The notes beneath the pieces were generated by a model, which searched no databases, was not told where the DNA came from, and was given only the letters and a program-made list of their open reading frames with translations. This document shows positions 1-7,640 of a stretch of DNA of 36,161 nucleotides, one piece after another. Origin of the DNA: Nocardiopsis trehalosi NBRC 14201 (lineage in GTDB: Bacteria > Actinomycetota > Actinomycetes > Streptosporangiales > Streptosporangiaceae); contig NZ_BCRK01000046.1 in NCBI RefSeq assembly GCF_001552555.1, forward strand, positions 1-36,161, in the 5' to 3' direction. The translations under genes were made by a program, and so were the position numbers. Each line of letters opens with the position of its first letter. Position 1 is the stretch's first letter.

Positions 1-429
1 GCCCGCCCCCGCCACACCAGCGGGGTCCGGCCGGCGCCCCGTTCGCGTTCCCACCCTCGGCCCGGCCCCCTAAGGCCCGGAGATGGAACCGCCCGCCCGC
101 CATCACCCCACCGGACGGGCCCGAAGCCCACCGCCCCGCCCCCACGTCGGCCACGCCGCCCGGACGCGCGGCCGGGCTGGGCCGCTCGGGGTGCGGAATC
201 CAGTGCGGGGCCGCATGCCCCGCCACGCGCGCCCGTGGGTCATCACCGGGGCAGCACGGTCGGCCGGTGTGCTCGGCCACAGAGGCACGCGATCCGCCCC
301 GAGGCGAGCGGCCAGGTGCGCCGCCCGGGGTGAGTCGCCGGGTCCCCCTGCGCGGGAATCGGGGCCGGGACGCGTGGCCCGCTTCGCGCGTCCGCGCGTC
401 ATCGCGGGGAGGACGGCCGGCCGGCGTGC
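1..429. other. Gene-free stretch with a degenerate 159-bp tandem repeat
   Basis: I see no believable gene here. Frames crossing it are Arg/Pro/Ala-rich and lack family features. Two related blocks lie about 159 bp apart, roughly 193-278 and 352-437. They share a core beginning CGCGCG(C/T)CCG (226 and 385), continuing through GTCATC and CGGCCGG(T/C)GTGCTC. The second block ends at the stop codon of the leftward nitrobindin-like gene. Confidence 0.6.
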
Positions 430-957
430 TCAGCCGTCGACGCGCTTGAGCTGGGCCGACATGAACGACCGCAGGTCCTGCCCGCGCGCCGCCATGTCCC
501 ACGCGTAGCCGAGGGTCGCGCGGTCGTCGCCGATCAGCCCGTAGAGCCGGTGGCCGGCGGCCACCTGGTCGCCGGTCTCGGTGCGCAGGACCGCGTCGGT
601 CGACAGCTCGATCCGCGACGCGAACACCGTTCCGACGTAGACCTCGGTGTAGCCCTCGGGGTGCGAGATCAGCACCTCGGTGTGCACCGGGGGAGCGGCC
701 GGGTCGGCGTCGGGGTCGGCGGGGCGCGCCCGCCAGTAGCCGGACTCGGAGGTCCAGGGCTCGCCGAGTCCGCCGTCGGCGGTGAGCCGCCAGACGCGGC
801 TGCGGTAGGCCAGCACGGGGCCGCCCGCATGCGTGAACTCGACCTCCTGGCCGAACTGGAACTCCTCCAGGTCGGAGTAGCCGGCGACGCCGACCCCCTC
901 CCAGCGACCCACGAGGAACGACATCTTGGCGAGATCGGGGTGCACCTCAGGCTGCAT
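430..957 (-). CDS. Ferric nitrobindin-like / FABP-family protein (DUF1794)
   Basis: A 175-residue beta-barrel protein of the nitrobindin/THAP4-like family. The family hallmark GRWEGVGVAGY is at about residues 15-25, after a short MQPEVHPDLA lead. The remainder has the alternating strands of a ten-stranded lipocalin-like barrel, ending in YAWDMAARGQ...FMSAQLKRVDG. In actinobacterial nitrobindins the region just before the C-terminus usually carries the heme-iron His (HLSA- or HLAA-type motif). Here that position reads FMSA, so heme binding and peroxynitrite isomerase activity are doubtful. The ATG at 957 is preceded by TACTCT eight bases upstream, with no ribosome site, so the mRNA is probably leaderless. 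It diverges from the GIDE gene. Family call firm; loss of heme ligation is my inference from remembered family sequences. Confidence 0.85.
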   Translation of the reverse strand: MQPEVHPDLAKMSFLVGRWEGVGVAGYSDLEEFQFGQEVEFTHAGGPVLAYRSRVWRLTADGGLGEPWTSESGYWRARPADPDADPAAPPVHTEVLISHPEGYTEVYVGTVFASRIELSTDAVLRTETGDQVAAGHRLYGLIGDDRATLGYAWDMAARGQDLRSFMSAQLKRVDG

Positions 958-1270
958 AATGTCCGAGAGTAGCGGTGGACCGGCGGTGCCGCGTCCATCC
1001 CGGGCGGTGCGGCGCGCGGCCGCCCGCCCCGGCCTCCGGTCGACATCCCCCGTTCCTCCGGGCCGCCGCGTCATCAATCTGTTATTCACGGGGCGGTCGT
1101 TCCGATCAGGTATGACGGTGTTCACTCCCGCGGGGACGACGGCGAGGTCGGGACCCCGCGCGCCCGGCCGTCCGGCCGGAGCCGCCGCGGAACCTGGTAA
1201 AGAGGATGCCAACCCCGCGACCCCCGGTGCGGCGGGCGTCGACGGGCCACACGAGAAAAGGCGGGCTGAC
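958..1270. promoter_or_regulatory. Divergent promoter region between nitrobindin-like and GIDE genes
   Basis: This 313-bp non-coding spacer separates two outward-facing genes. The leftward -10 (TACTCT on the minus strand, 966-971) sits 8 nt from the ATG at 957. A less GC-rich patch around 1075-1125 with TATGAC could serve the rightward gene. No other gene is visible. Confidence 0.5.
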
Positions 1271-2047
1271 ATGCTGGTGATCGGGATTGCCCTGCTCCTC
1301 GGCGCGGCGGTCCTGGCGCCCCTGGCCTTCCGGGCGCTGCGCCGGTGGTCCTCCCACACCGCGCTGTCCGCTGTGCGGCCGCGCGCGCTGGCCGCCCTCG
1401 CCGGGCGGGAGGTCCGGGTGTCGGGCGTCGCCGTGCCCGGCCCCGATGGCGCGATCGAGTCCCGGCTGGCCCGCGCCGAGTGCGTCTGGCACGGGCACGA
1501 GGTGAACCGGCACTACTGGTCGCTGGCGGACGCCGCGCCCGCCTCCGGCGAGCGCACGCGCGAGCGCGCCTGCGACTCCATCGCCGACTACGCGTCCGAC
1601 GAACCGTTCGGGATCATCGGAGAGGGTGCGCCCGCCAAGGGCACCCCCGTTCTGATCGCCCCGGAGGACGCCGCGCTCTCGGGCGTCGACATGGTCCTCC
1701 AGCGGGTCGTGGGGCGCCCCCAACCGGGCGTCCCGGCCCAGGCCGACGACCTGCTGGCGCGGGTCAAGGGGCGCATCTCGGGGCTGTTCCGCGGCGAGAC
1801 CATCGAGTTCGAGTACCGCGAGTGGGTGCTGCGCGCGGGCGAGCCGATCACCGTGCACGGCGTGGTCGAACTCCGCGACGGCCACCCGGTGCTGACCGCC
1901 CCGCCGGACGGCCGCCTGCGGATCGAGCGCGGCCCGGCCGCCGAACCCGCCCGCCCGGCCCCCCGCGCGGTCGACGCCGTCCTCCTCGGCGCAGGCGCCC
2001 TCGCCACCGCCTGCACCGGCGTCACCCTCCTCCTCACCGCCGCCTGA
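1271..2047 (+). CDS. GIDE-domain (E3 ubiquitin ligase-family) membrane protein
   Basis: A 258-residue protein with an N-terminal membrane segment (about 1-20, MLVIGIALLLGAAVLAPLAF) and a C-terminal one (about 235-257, VLLGAGALATACTGVTLLL). The soluble middle matches the GIDE domain family (PF12483). Its traits here are AECVWHGHEV near residue 75, the ATIEFEYREW-like strand around residues 178-185, and GEPITVHGVVEL. In eukaryotes this fold accompanies RING ligases such as MUL1; bacterial members have no RING, so the label describes the domain and not an activity. The start at 1271 follows AAGG about 10 nt upstream; longer in-frame extensions are Arg/Pro-rich and unlikely. A hairpin at 2062-2092 ends the gene. 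Confidence 0.75.
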   Translation: MLVIGIALLLGAAVLAPLAFRALRRWSSHTALSAVRPRALAALAGREVRVSGVAVPGPDGAIESRLARAECVWHGHEVNRHYWSLADAAPASGERTRERACDSIADYASDEPFGIIGEGAPAKGTPVLIAPEDAALSGVDMVLQRVVGRPQPGVPAQADDLLARVKGRISGLFRGETIEFEYREWVLRAGEPITVHGVVELRDGHPVLTAPPDGRLRIERGPAAEPARPAPRAVDAVLLGAGALATACTGVTLLLTAA

Positions 2048-2061
2048 CCCCCCGGCCGCCT

Positions 2062-2092
2062 GGCCGACTTGCCTCGGCCTGCCAAGTCGGCC
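2062..2092 (+). terminator. Hairpin terminator after the GIDE gene
   Basis: A perfect 10-bp stem (GGCCGACTTG, 2062-2071, with CAAGTCGGCC, 2083-2092) encloses an 11-nt loop 14 bases after the stop codon. No long T-tract follows, as usual in high-GC actinobacteria. Confidence 0.65.
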
Positions 2093-2301
2093 CTTGGCTG
2101 CCCGGCCGGCCCGGATCGCCACCAGACCCCCCCGGATCGCGGTCGCACTGGCCGACCGGCCGCACCACCGCCCACGCCCTTGCCCGACCCGCGCCCGGCC
2201 GTCCACTGCGCCGCCGCGCCCGCCTCCTGCCCTGATTGGCGCCCGACGGCCTCCCACCCGCACGACGGGACACCGCGGTTCCTCCGATCCCCGGGCGCCG
2301 C

Positions 2302-2307
2302 TACGCT
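2302..2307 (+). promoter_or_regulatory. Leaderless-type -10 element of the DsrE gene
   Basis: TACGCT lies 7 nt before the ATG at 2315, with no Shine-Dalgarno sequence. The spacing places transcription start at or next to the ATG. A weak -35 (TTCCTC, 2279-2284) is 17 nt upstream. Confidence 0.5.
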
Positions 2308-2314
2308 GGCCCCC

Positions 2315-2677
2315 ATGAGTCGCGCGTTGGTGATCAAGGCCACGGCCGGTGCGGACGACCCGGAGCGCTGCAACCAGGCGTTCACGGTCGCGGCGGCGGC
2401 GGTGGCGAGCGGGGTGGACGTCTCCCTCTGGCTGACCGGCGAGGCGAGCTGGCTCGCCGTCCCGGGCCGGGCGGCCGAGTTCTCCCTCCCGCACGCGGCC
2501 CCGCTGAACGACCTCCTCGACGCGATCCTGGCCGCCGGCCGCGTGACGGTCTGCACCCAGTGCGCCGCCCGCCGCGACCTCACCGAGGCCGACCTCATCA
2601 AGGGCGCCCGCATCGCCGGCGCCCCCACCTTCGTCGAAGAGGCCACCACCCCGGGCACCCAGGCCCTCGTCTACTGA
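2315..2677 (+). CDS. DsrE/F-like sulfur-relay family protein
   Basis: A 120-residue cytosolic protein of the DsrE/DsrF-like fold (YchN/peroxiredoxin-like family). The N-terminal strand ALVIKATAGADDPERCNQAF resembles the family's phosphate-loop-like start. The middle GVDVSLWLTGEASWLA and the C-terminal VTVCTQCAARRDLTEADLIKG carry the usual CxxC near residues 82-85, which may be the sulfur-handling or redox site. The end, FVEEATTPGTQALVY, is typical of actinobacterial members. Its physiological role in these bacteria is not settled. It reads toward gpmA, and the two share the hairpin at 2712-2744. The ATG at 2315 is chosen because the family domain begins immediately after it and a -10 sits at the leaderless spacing. 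Confidence 0.8.
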   Translation: MSRALVIKATAGADDPERCNQAFTVAAAAVASGVDVSLWLTGEASWLAVPGRAAEFSLPHAAPLNDLLDAILAAGRVTVCTQCAARRDLTEADLIKGARIAGAPTFVEEATTPGTQALVY

Positions 2678-2711
2678 CCACGATCGCCCCACGTCCCCAG
2701 GGCGCCGAAAA

Positions 2712-2744
2712 GCCCCCGCCCCGCGCCGAGCGCGGACCGGGGGC
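2712..2744. terminator. Bidirectional terminator between dsrE-like gene and gpmA
   Basis: A strong hairpin: GCCCCCG (2712-2718) pairs with CGGGGGC (2738-2744), and CCGCGC (2721-2726) with GCGCGG (2730-2735), around a CGA loop. It lies in the 80-bp gap between two convergent genes, with AAAA on the left side that would be a U-run for gpmA transcripts. Confidence 0.75.
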
Positions 2745-2757
2745 ACACGGGGTCGGA

Positions 2758-3504
2758 CTACTTCTTGCCCTGGTTCTTGACGGCCTCGATGGCGGCCTTG
2801 GCGGCCTCCGGGTCGAGGTACTCGCCGCCGGACTTGCGGGGGGTGAAGTCGTCGTTGAGCTCGTAGACCAGCGGGATGCCGGTGGGGATGTTCAGGCCGG
2901 CGATGGTCTGGTCGTCGATGCCGTCGAGGTGCTTGACCAAGGCGCGCAGCGAGTTGCCGTGCGCGGCGACCAGGACCGTGCGGCCCGCGGCGAGGTCGGG
3001 GACGATGGAGTCGTACCAGTACGGCAGCATGCGGTGCACGACGTCGGCCAGGCACTCGGTGCGCGGCAGCAGCTCCGGGGGCAGGTCGGCGTAGCGCCGG
3101 TCGCCCGCCTGGGAGTAGGGGTCGCCGTCGGCGATGGGCGGCGGCGGGGTGTCGTAGGAGCGGCGCCACACCATGAACTGCTCTTCGCCGTACTCCTCGC
3201 GCGTCTGCGCCTTGTTCTTGCCCTGCAGCGCCCCGTAGTGGCGCTCGTTGAGCCGCCAGGAGCGGTGCACCGGCAGCCAGTGCAGGTCGGCCGCGTCGAG
3301 CGCGATGTTCGCGGTGCGGATGGCGCGCCGCAGCACCGAGGTGTGCACGATGTCGGGTCGCAGGTCGGCGCCCTTCAGCAGCTCACCGCCCCTGCGCGCC
3401 TCGTTCTCGCCGGTCGCGGAGAGGTCGACGTCGACCCAGCCGGTGAACAGACCCTCGGCGTTCCAGACGCTCTCGCCGTGTCGCAGTAGAACCAGTGTCC
3501 CCAT
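2758..3504 (-). CDS. gpmA: 2,3-bisphosphoglycerate-dependent phosphoglycerate mutase
   Basis: Interconverts 3- and 2-phosphoglycerate in glycolysis and gluconeogenesis in the cytosol through a phosphohistidine. The 248 residues match the usual length for dPGM. Visible signatures are [12 protein letters not shown] at residues 4-15 (catalytic phospho-His in RHG), [10 protein letters not shown], the [14 protein letters not shown] stretch with the proton-donating Glu region near residue 90, and the second catalytic His in [16 protein letters not shown] near residue 180. The C-terminus is Lys-rich (NQGKK). The minus-strand TAGGCT at 3512-3517, 7 nt before the ATG at 3504, suggests a leaderless transcript. 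It lies downstream of the mshA-ybjN operon in the same direction, an arrangement shared with Streptomyces as I recall it. Confidence 0.96.
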   Translation of the reverse strand: MGTLVLLRHGESVWNAEGLFTGWVDVDLSATGENEARRGGELLKGADLRPDIVHTSVLRRAIRTANIALDAADLHWLPVHRSWRLNERHYGALQGKNKAQTREEYGEEQFMVWRRSYDTPPPPIADGDPYSQAGDRRYADLPPELLPRTECLADVVHRMLPYWYDSIVPDLAAGRTVLVAAHGNSLRALVKHLDGIDDQTIAGLNIPTGIPLVYELNDDFTPRKSGGEYLDPEAAKAAIEAVKNQGKK

Positions 3505-3707
3505 GGGGGTCAGCCTAGCGAGTCGCGTTCGCCGCCGGGAGGCGGGGCGGGCAGTGGTCTATTCCAATCAGGTGGGCGAGGTCCGGTCGGCCGGGGAGGG
3601 TCGCGGGTGCGGCCGCCGGACGTCCTCTGGCGGCCTGCTGCCCGGCAGCGATCTGCGGCTCGGCGGTGGCCTGCGCTCGGCGGCGGCGTCCGCGTCGCCC
3701 TGCGTCG

Positions 3708-3764
3708 CCGTCGACCCCCGGCGGCCGCTGGGCCGACACCACCGCACCCGCCGGGGGTCGACGG
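3708..3764. terminator. 17-bp inverted repeat, probable terminator of the mshA-ybjN operon
   Basis: CCGTCGACCCCCGGCGG (3708-3724) is the exact reverse complement of 3748-3764, with a 23-nt loop. It lies downstream of ybjN and upstream of gpmA. A terminator is the simplest reading; a regulator site is possible because each arm contains GTCGAC. Confidence 0.55.
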
Positions 3765-3823
3765 GCGGGCGACCGTACCGTTCGGGGCGGCGAGAGCATC
3801 GAGCCCTGATCGCCCCGCCCGTG

Positions 3824-3902
3824 CTCCCGGTCAGGCGGGGCCAGGGGGAGCGCCGGGCCCCGGTGGGGCGCCCGCTCGTGTCTCCCGGTCAGGCGGGGTC
3901 AG
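3824..3902. repeat. 58-bp degenerate direct repeat beside the ybjN stop codon
   Basis: CTCCCGGTCAGGCGGGGCCAG (3824-3844) recurs as the same sequence with one change at 3882-3902. A weaker relative (GTGCCGGTCATGCGG, from about 3943) spans the ybjN stop, so the array may run up to the gene end. Confidence 0.6.
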
Positions 3903-3952
3903 ATGGAACCCCGCTCCCTCGCGGCCCCGCTCCCTCACGGTCGCGGTGCCGG

Positions 3953-4477
3953 TCATGCGGAGTCGGCGGGGGCGCGGTCGGCGTCCTCCACCAGGTGGCG
4001 GAACGCCTCCAGGTTGCGCAGGCTGTGCCCGGAGCGCTCGCGCCACGCCCACTCGCGGCGGATCGACGACGCGAACCCGCGCTCCAGCGCCGCGTTGAAG
4101 TTGTCGTCCGAGTAGCTGAGCGCGCACCCCAGCAGCCGGTCGACCTCCTCGGGGGTGACCCCGCCCAGCGGCAGCCGGCCCGTCAGGTAGACGTCGCCGA
4201 CCTCGTCGGCGCAGAACGCCAGCCCGTACATGGACTGGTTGCGCTGCATCAGCCACCGGTAGAAGTCGGCGTGGTTCTCGTCGGGCCGACGGCAGAAGAA
4301 CGTCGTCACCAGCAGGCTGTGCCCGCCCACCTCCAGCCAGACCAGCGTCTTGAGCTTGCGCCGCCCCGGCAGGGTGACGAGGAACGCCCCGGGGCGGGGC
4401 CGCTCGACCTCCACCCCGGCCTCGGCGACGGCGGCCTCGATCGCGGCGGTGGCGTCGGCGTGCGCGCTGTCCGACAT
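3953..4477 (-). CDS. YbjN-domain protein, mshA operon
   Basis: A 174-residue cytosolic protein of the YbjN family (PF10722), with the type III secretion chaperone-like alpha/beta fold. Visible family traits are an N-terminal helix with many acidic residues and Ala, then FLVTLPGRRKLKTLVWLEVGGHSLLVTTFF, then a helix around NHADFYRWLMQRNQSMYGLAFCADEVGDVYLTGRLPL, and a C-terminal helix rich in Arg/Glu. The ATG at 4477 lies 38 bp after the mshA stop, so the two form an operon. The pairing of a YbjN protein with MshA recurs in actinomycetes, but no biochemical role is established; a chaperone or regulatory partner is plausible. The 3' side carries degenerate repeats and a large hairpin. Confidence 0.85.
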   Translation of the reverse strand: MSDSAHADATAAIEAAVAEAGVEVERPRPGAFLVTLPGRRKLKTLVWLEVGGHSLLVTTFFCRRPDENHADFYRWLMQRNQSMYGLAFCADEVGDVYLTGRLPLGGVTPEEVDRLLGCALSYSDDNFNAALERGFASSIRREWAWRERSGHSLRNLEAFRHLVEDADRAPADSA

Positions 4478-4515
4478 GTGCGTGACCCCTTCCAGCGGTT
4501 GCGGGCGCCCGTTAC

Positions 4516-5826
4516 TCACTGGCACGCGGCCAGTTGCAGGGGCGTCCCGGTGAGCGTCCCACGGTAGACGTCCAGCAGGCCGTCCACGGTGGCGTCCCAG
4601 CTCAGCCCGGCCGCGTGGCCGACGGCCGCCGCCCCCAGGGTGTCGCGCCACGCGGGTTCGGCGATCATCCGGTGCAGCACCCGCGCGTAGTCGGCCGGGT
4701 CGTGGCCGTCCACGAGCACTCCGGACACGCCGTCGCGCACGGCCGTGGGCAGGCCGCCGACCCGGGCGGCCACCACCGGGGTGCCGCACGCCGCCGACTC
4801 CACGGCCACCAGGCCGAACGACTCCGAGTACGAGGGGACCACGGTGGCGGTCGCCGCCCGGTACACGTCGGCGAGGTCACGCCGCGAGCGCGGCGGCTCC
4901 ATGCGCACCACGTCGGCCACCCCCAGCGAGTGGGCGAGTTCGGTCAGTCGGCGCGGCTCGGCCAGGTCGGCCCCCGACAGGCCGCCGACGATGGCCACCA
5001 CGAGCCGGCGCCGCAGCGACGGGTCGCGCTCCAGCAGCTCCGCCGCCGCGCGCACCAGCACGTCGGGCGCCTTGAGGCGCTGCACGCGGCCGACGAACAG
5101 CAGCAGCTCGGCGTCCTCCGGCAGCCCGATGCGGCGCAGCGCGGCCCGGCGCGGCCCCGGCGCGAACACGTCGAGGTCGACCCCGGGCGGCACCGTGCTC
5201 ACCCGGCCCGGGTCGGCGCCGTAGTGCTCGCGGAGCTGCCCGGCCTCCACGGGGGTGTTGGCGACGAGGTGGTCGGCGTGCGCGACGAGGTGGTCCTCGC
5301 CGCGCACCCGCGCCTCGGGTTCGGGGGTGTCGCCCTGGGCGAGCGCGGCGTTCTTCACCCGCGCCAGGGTGTGCATCGACTGCACGAGCGGGACGCCCCA
5401 GCGCTGGGCGGCGGCCAGGCCGGCGCGCCCCGAGAGCCAGTAGTGCCCGTGGACGAGGTCGTAGTGGCCGGCGTCGTTGCGCGCCTCGGTCTGCAGCACG
5501 CCGAAGACGAACGGGCACAGGTACCGGGCGAGGGCGTGCTTGTCGAGGGCGCCGAACGGCCCGGCCGGGATGTGCCGGACGGTCACCCCGGGCGCCAGCT
5601 CCACAACGGGCGGCTGGTCGGGGCGGGTGGCGCGGGTGAACACGTCGGAGGCGACCCCGCGCGCCGCCAGGCGCGTGGCGACCTCGACGGCGTAGACGTT
5701 CAGCCCGCCGGCGTCGCCGGTGCCCGGCTGGTCCAGCGGTGAGGTGTGCAGGCTGATGGAGGCGATCCGGCGGGGCGGGGCGCCGCCCCCATTGCCCATC
5801 GAGGGCGCGGTTCCGCTGGCCACCAC
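4516..5826 (-). CDS. mshA: D-inositol-3-phosphate glycosyltransferase
   Basis: First committed step of mycothiol synthesis: transfers GlcNAc from UDP-GlcNAc to 1L-myo-inositol 1-phosphate. The GT-B fold of family GT4 is clear: [21 protein letters not shown] near the N-terminus, the [13 protein letters not shown] and [10 protein letters not shown] acceptor-side motifs, [16 protein letters not shown], the [15 protein letters not shown] hinge, and the donor-binding EX7E motif ESFGLVAVE followed by [11 protein letters not shown] prefer the GTG at 5826 because GGAAGGGG lies about 7 nt upstream, giving 436 residues. An in-frame ATG at 5883 without a ribosome site would add 19 residues. Mycothiol supports actinobacterial origin. 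It is co-transcribed with ybjN. Confidence 0.93.
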   Translation of the reverse strand: MVASGTAPSMGNGGGAPPRRIASISLHTSPLDQPGTGDAGGLNVYAVEVATRLAARGVASDVFTRATRPDQPPVVELAPGVTVRHIPAGPFGALDKHALARYLCPFVFGVLQTEARNDAGHYDLVHGHYWLSGRAGLAAAQRWGVPLVQSMHTLARVKNAALAQGDTPEPEARVRGEDHLVAHADHLVANTPVEAGQLREHYGADPGRVSTVPPGVDLDVFAPGPRRAALRRIGLPEDAELLLFVGRVQRLKAPDVLVRAAAELLERDPSLRRRLVVAIVGGLSGADLAEPRRLTELAHSLGVADVVRMEPPRSRRDLADVYRAATATVVPSYSESFGLVAVESAACGTPVVAARVGGLPTAVRDGVSGVLVDGHDPADYARVLHRMIAEPAWRDTLGAAAVGHAAGLSWDATVDGLLDVYRGTLTGTPLQLAACQ

Positions 5827-5883
5827 TGCGTCGTCCCCTTCCCGGTGCGCGTCCGCGCGACCGCTCACCCGGCCCGGCACCAT

Positions 5884-6646
5884 CCGGGACAACAGCGGCG
5901 GCAGCGCACGGTGTTCCCATAATGGACGCGGTGTAGGCGCCGGGGTGCGGGCGGGGTGGCGAATCGGGGCAGCAGCGATCCGCCGCCCCCTGCACCGCCG
6001 GGGCCGCCGACCGCGCCGGCGCCCCGAAGCGAGACCGATGCCACACGGCCCCGTCGGTGGTGGGTGGGTGAGCCCCGCGCCGCCCCCGCCGAGCGGTGCC
6101 TGCCCGTCACCCGCCCGGCGCGGCTCGCGGCCGACCGGATGGCCGACGGCCGGTGGCCGCGCTGCCGGGCGGGCCGGGCGACCGGCGGTCCCCCATCGGG
6201 TGAGGACGGGGCGTCGGGGGGGCCGTCAGTCGGCGGCTGCGCCGGTCCAGTCCTTGTTGAGGAAGTCGACGGACTCCGGGACGGTTGGCCGCTGTGCGTC
6301 GAAGTCGCGGCCGCCCTTTCGGAGGCCTGGGCGCTCTCGACCGGGCCGTTGGTGGTGGGGTCGGTGAAAGGCACCGGCGGTCCGCACATCGGGCGAGGCC
6401 GCGCCGGGCCGTCGGTGGTCCGCGCATCAGGTGGGGGCGGGGTGTCGGTGGCCGCGCCGGTCGAGCCCTCGGTGGGGAAGTCGTCGGATTCCGGAGAGGT
6501 GGGCCGCTGTGCGTCGAAGTCGCGGCCGCCTTTTCGGGGGTCTGGGCGCTCACGGCCGGGCCGCCGGTGGTCCGCCTGTCGGGCGGGGTTATGCCGGGCC
6601 GTCGGTGGTCCGCGCATCGGGCGAGGGCGGGGTGTCGGTGGCCGGG
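5884..6646. other. Gene-free region of decayed tandem repeats between mshA and esterase
   Basis: About 760 bp without a credible gene. The right-hand two thirds is the esterase 3'-end repeat array described separately. The left part (5884-6170) is upstream of mshA and includes CATTAT on the minus strand near 5920, which could be part of its promoter. Confidence 0.6.
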
Positions 6647-6745
6647 TCAGTCGGCGGCGGCGCCGGTCCAGCCTTCGGTGAGGAAGTCGACGGACTCCGG
6701 GAAGGTGGGGCGCCAGGCGCCGAAGTCGTGTCCGCCTTCGGGGAA
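6175..6745 (-). repeat. Three-unit tandem array containing the esterase 3' end
   Basis: Three related units of about 206-215 bp: one contains the functional gene end (GCCGGTCCAGCC at 6662), the others are degenerate copies (GCCGGTCGAGCC at 6456, GCCGGTCCAGTCC at 6241). All share the motif GAGGAAGTCGACGGACTCCGG with small changes and a flanking CCGTCGGTGGTCCGCGCATC-type segment. Translated on the minus strand, the leftmost copy still ends ...SVDFLNKDWTGAAAD-stop (stop at 6226-6228), against ...SVDFLTEGWTGAAAD-stop in the gene. The middle copy has lost its stop. Confidence 0.8.
6226..6318 (-). pseudogene. Remnant of the esterase C-terminus
   Basis: The minus strand reads GGRDFDAQRPTVPESVDF and then LNKDWTGAAAD-stop, about 30 residues matching the esterase C-terminus (GGHDFGAWRPTFPESVDF, LTEGWTGAAAD). 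Upstream of this there is no esterase-like sequence, so it is a fragment left by tandem duplication. It is not a complete gene. Confidence 0.7.
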
Positions 6746-7633
6746 GTGGGTCTCGACCGTCATGTCGCGCTCGCGCAGCAGGGCGGCGAACCGCCCGGCC
6801 TCGCCGTGGATGCTGCCCGTCTGCAGCGGGGTGTGGTCGTCGCGCCCCTCGATGAGCAGGAACCGGATGTCGCGCACCTCGGGGTCGTCGAGGAGCTGGT
6901 CGGGCGCGTGCGGGTCGGGGTCGTCGCCGAACGTCCCGCTGGGGTCGTCCACCTTGAAGTACCCCGCCCAGCTCACGGCCTGCGAGTACAGCTCCGGGTG
7001 GCGCAGCGGGAGCGCCGCCGCTCCGTAGCCGCCCATGGAGAACCCGCCGAGCGCGCGCAGCGACCGCGGCCGCCGGTGCTCGCCCTCGACCGCCTCGACC
7101 GCCTTCTCCGTGACGAAGGTCTCGATGGCGAAATCGCCGTCGGCGGCGTCGCCCCACTCGGTGTCGGTGCCGCCGACCTCCTGCCCCCACGGGGCCGCGA
7201 TGACGAACTCCACCCCGCTGCGGCACATCTGCTCGTCCATGAGCCGGCCGATGTCGGCGTCCTTGAGCGTGAGGTGCGTGGTCGTGGACCCGTGCAGCAG
7301 GTAGAGCACCGGCAGGTCGGCGCGGTCGGCGCCCGGCGGGCGGCGCACCCAGATGGGGCGGCCGGGGTCGGGGGCGCCGGGGTCGGGCACGTGGACGATC
7401 TCGTCGGTCCCGGCCTCGTCGCACACCGCGACCTCGCCCGGCCGGGCCTCGACGCCCGCCCCGCCGGCGCGCTGCGCGGCGGGCGCGCCGGCGCCGCCGA
7501 CGGCGGAGGCGGCGCCCGCTGTGGCCGCCGACGGGGACGGCTCACCCTGGGCGGTGGCGAGCAGGCCCGCCGTCGCCACGACGAGTGAGGACGCCACGAG
7601 GACCGAGGTCCTGCGCGAGAGAGTGGTGAACAC
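6647..7633 (-). CDS. Secreted alpha/beta-hydrolase esterase (esterase D-like)
   Basis: A 328-residue exported hydrolase of the esterase D/PHB depolymerase-like group. The start is GTG at 7633: AGGA lies 5 nt upstream within the end of the macrodomain gene, and the next residues (VFTTLSRRTSVLVASSLVVATAGLLATAQG) make a signal peptide. A low-complexity Ala/Gly linker follows. The catalytic domain has VLYLLHGSTT (oxyanion region), the nucleophile elbow GGFSMGGYGAAAL, an acid candidate in IEGRDDHTPLQ and the His in FPEGGHDFGAW. Substrate is unknown; relatives cleave feruloyl or formylglutathione esters or act on cell-wall mycolates. It sits 7 bp after the macrodomain gene in one operon. Its 3' end is duplicated downstream. 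Confidence 0.85.
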   Translation of the reverse strand: MFTTLSRRTSVLVASSLVVATAGLLATAQGEPSPSAATAGAASAVGGAGAPAAQRAGGAGVEARPGEVAVCDEAGTDEIVHVPDPGAPDPGRPIWVRRPPGADRADLPVLYLLHGSTTTHLTLKDADIGRLMDEQMCRSGVEFVIAAPWGQEVGGTDTEWGDAADGDFAIETFVTEKAVEAVEGEHRRPRSLRALGGFSMGGYGAAALPLRHPELYSQAVSWAGYFKVDDPSGTFGDDPDPHAPDQLLDDPEVRDIRFLLIEGRDDHTPLQTGSIHGEAGRFAALLRERDMTVETHFPEGGHDFGAWRPTFPESVDFLTEGWTGAAAD

Positions 7634-7640
7634 CGGATTC

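Larger units (their letters stand above)
3505..3952. other. Intergenic spacer with large inverted repeat and 58-bp direct repeat
   Basis: No gene is visible between ybjN and gpmA. The spacer holds the leaderless gpmA -10 (3512-3517, minus), a 17-bp perfect inverted repeat (3708-3724 with 3748-3764), and two copies of CTCCCGGTCAGGCGGGG at 3824 and 3882. Confidence 0.6.

Noticed and set aside
83-508. Open frame of 141 codons on the plus strand at the left edge
   Set aside because: Arg/Pro-rich, no family features, runs antisense into the nitrobindin-like gene and across repeats; a GC-driven frame.
5865-7424. 519-codon minus-strand frame joining esterase and repeat array
   Set aside because: Out of frame with the esterase domain. 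Only its short GGRDFDAQ-type stretch is meaningful, as part of a decayed copy.
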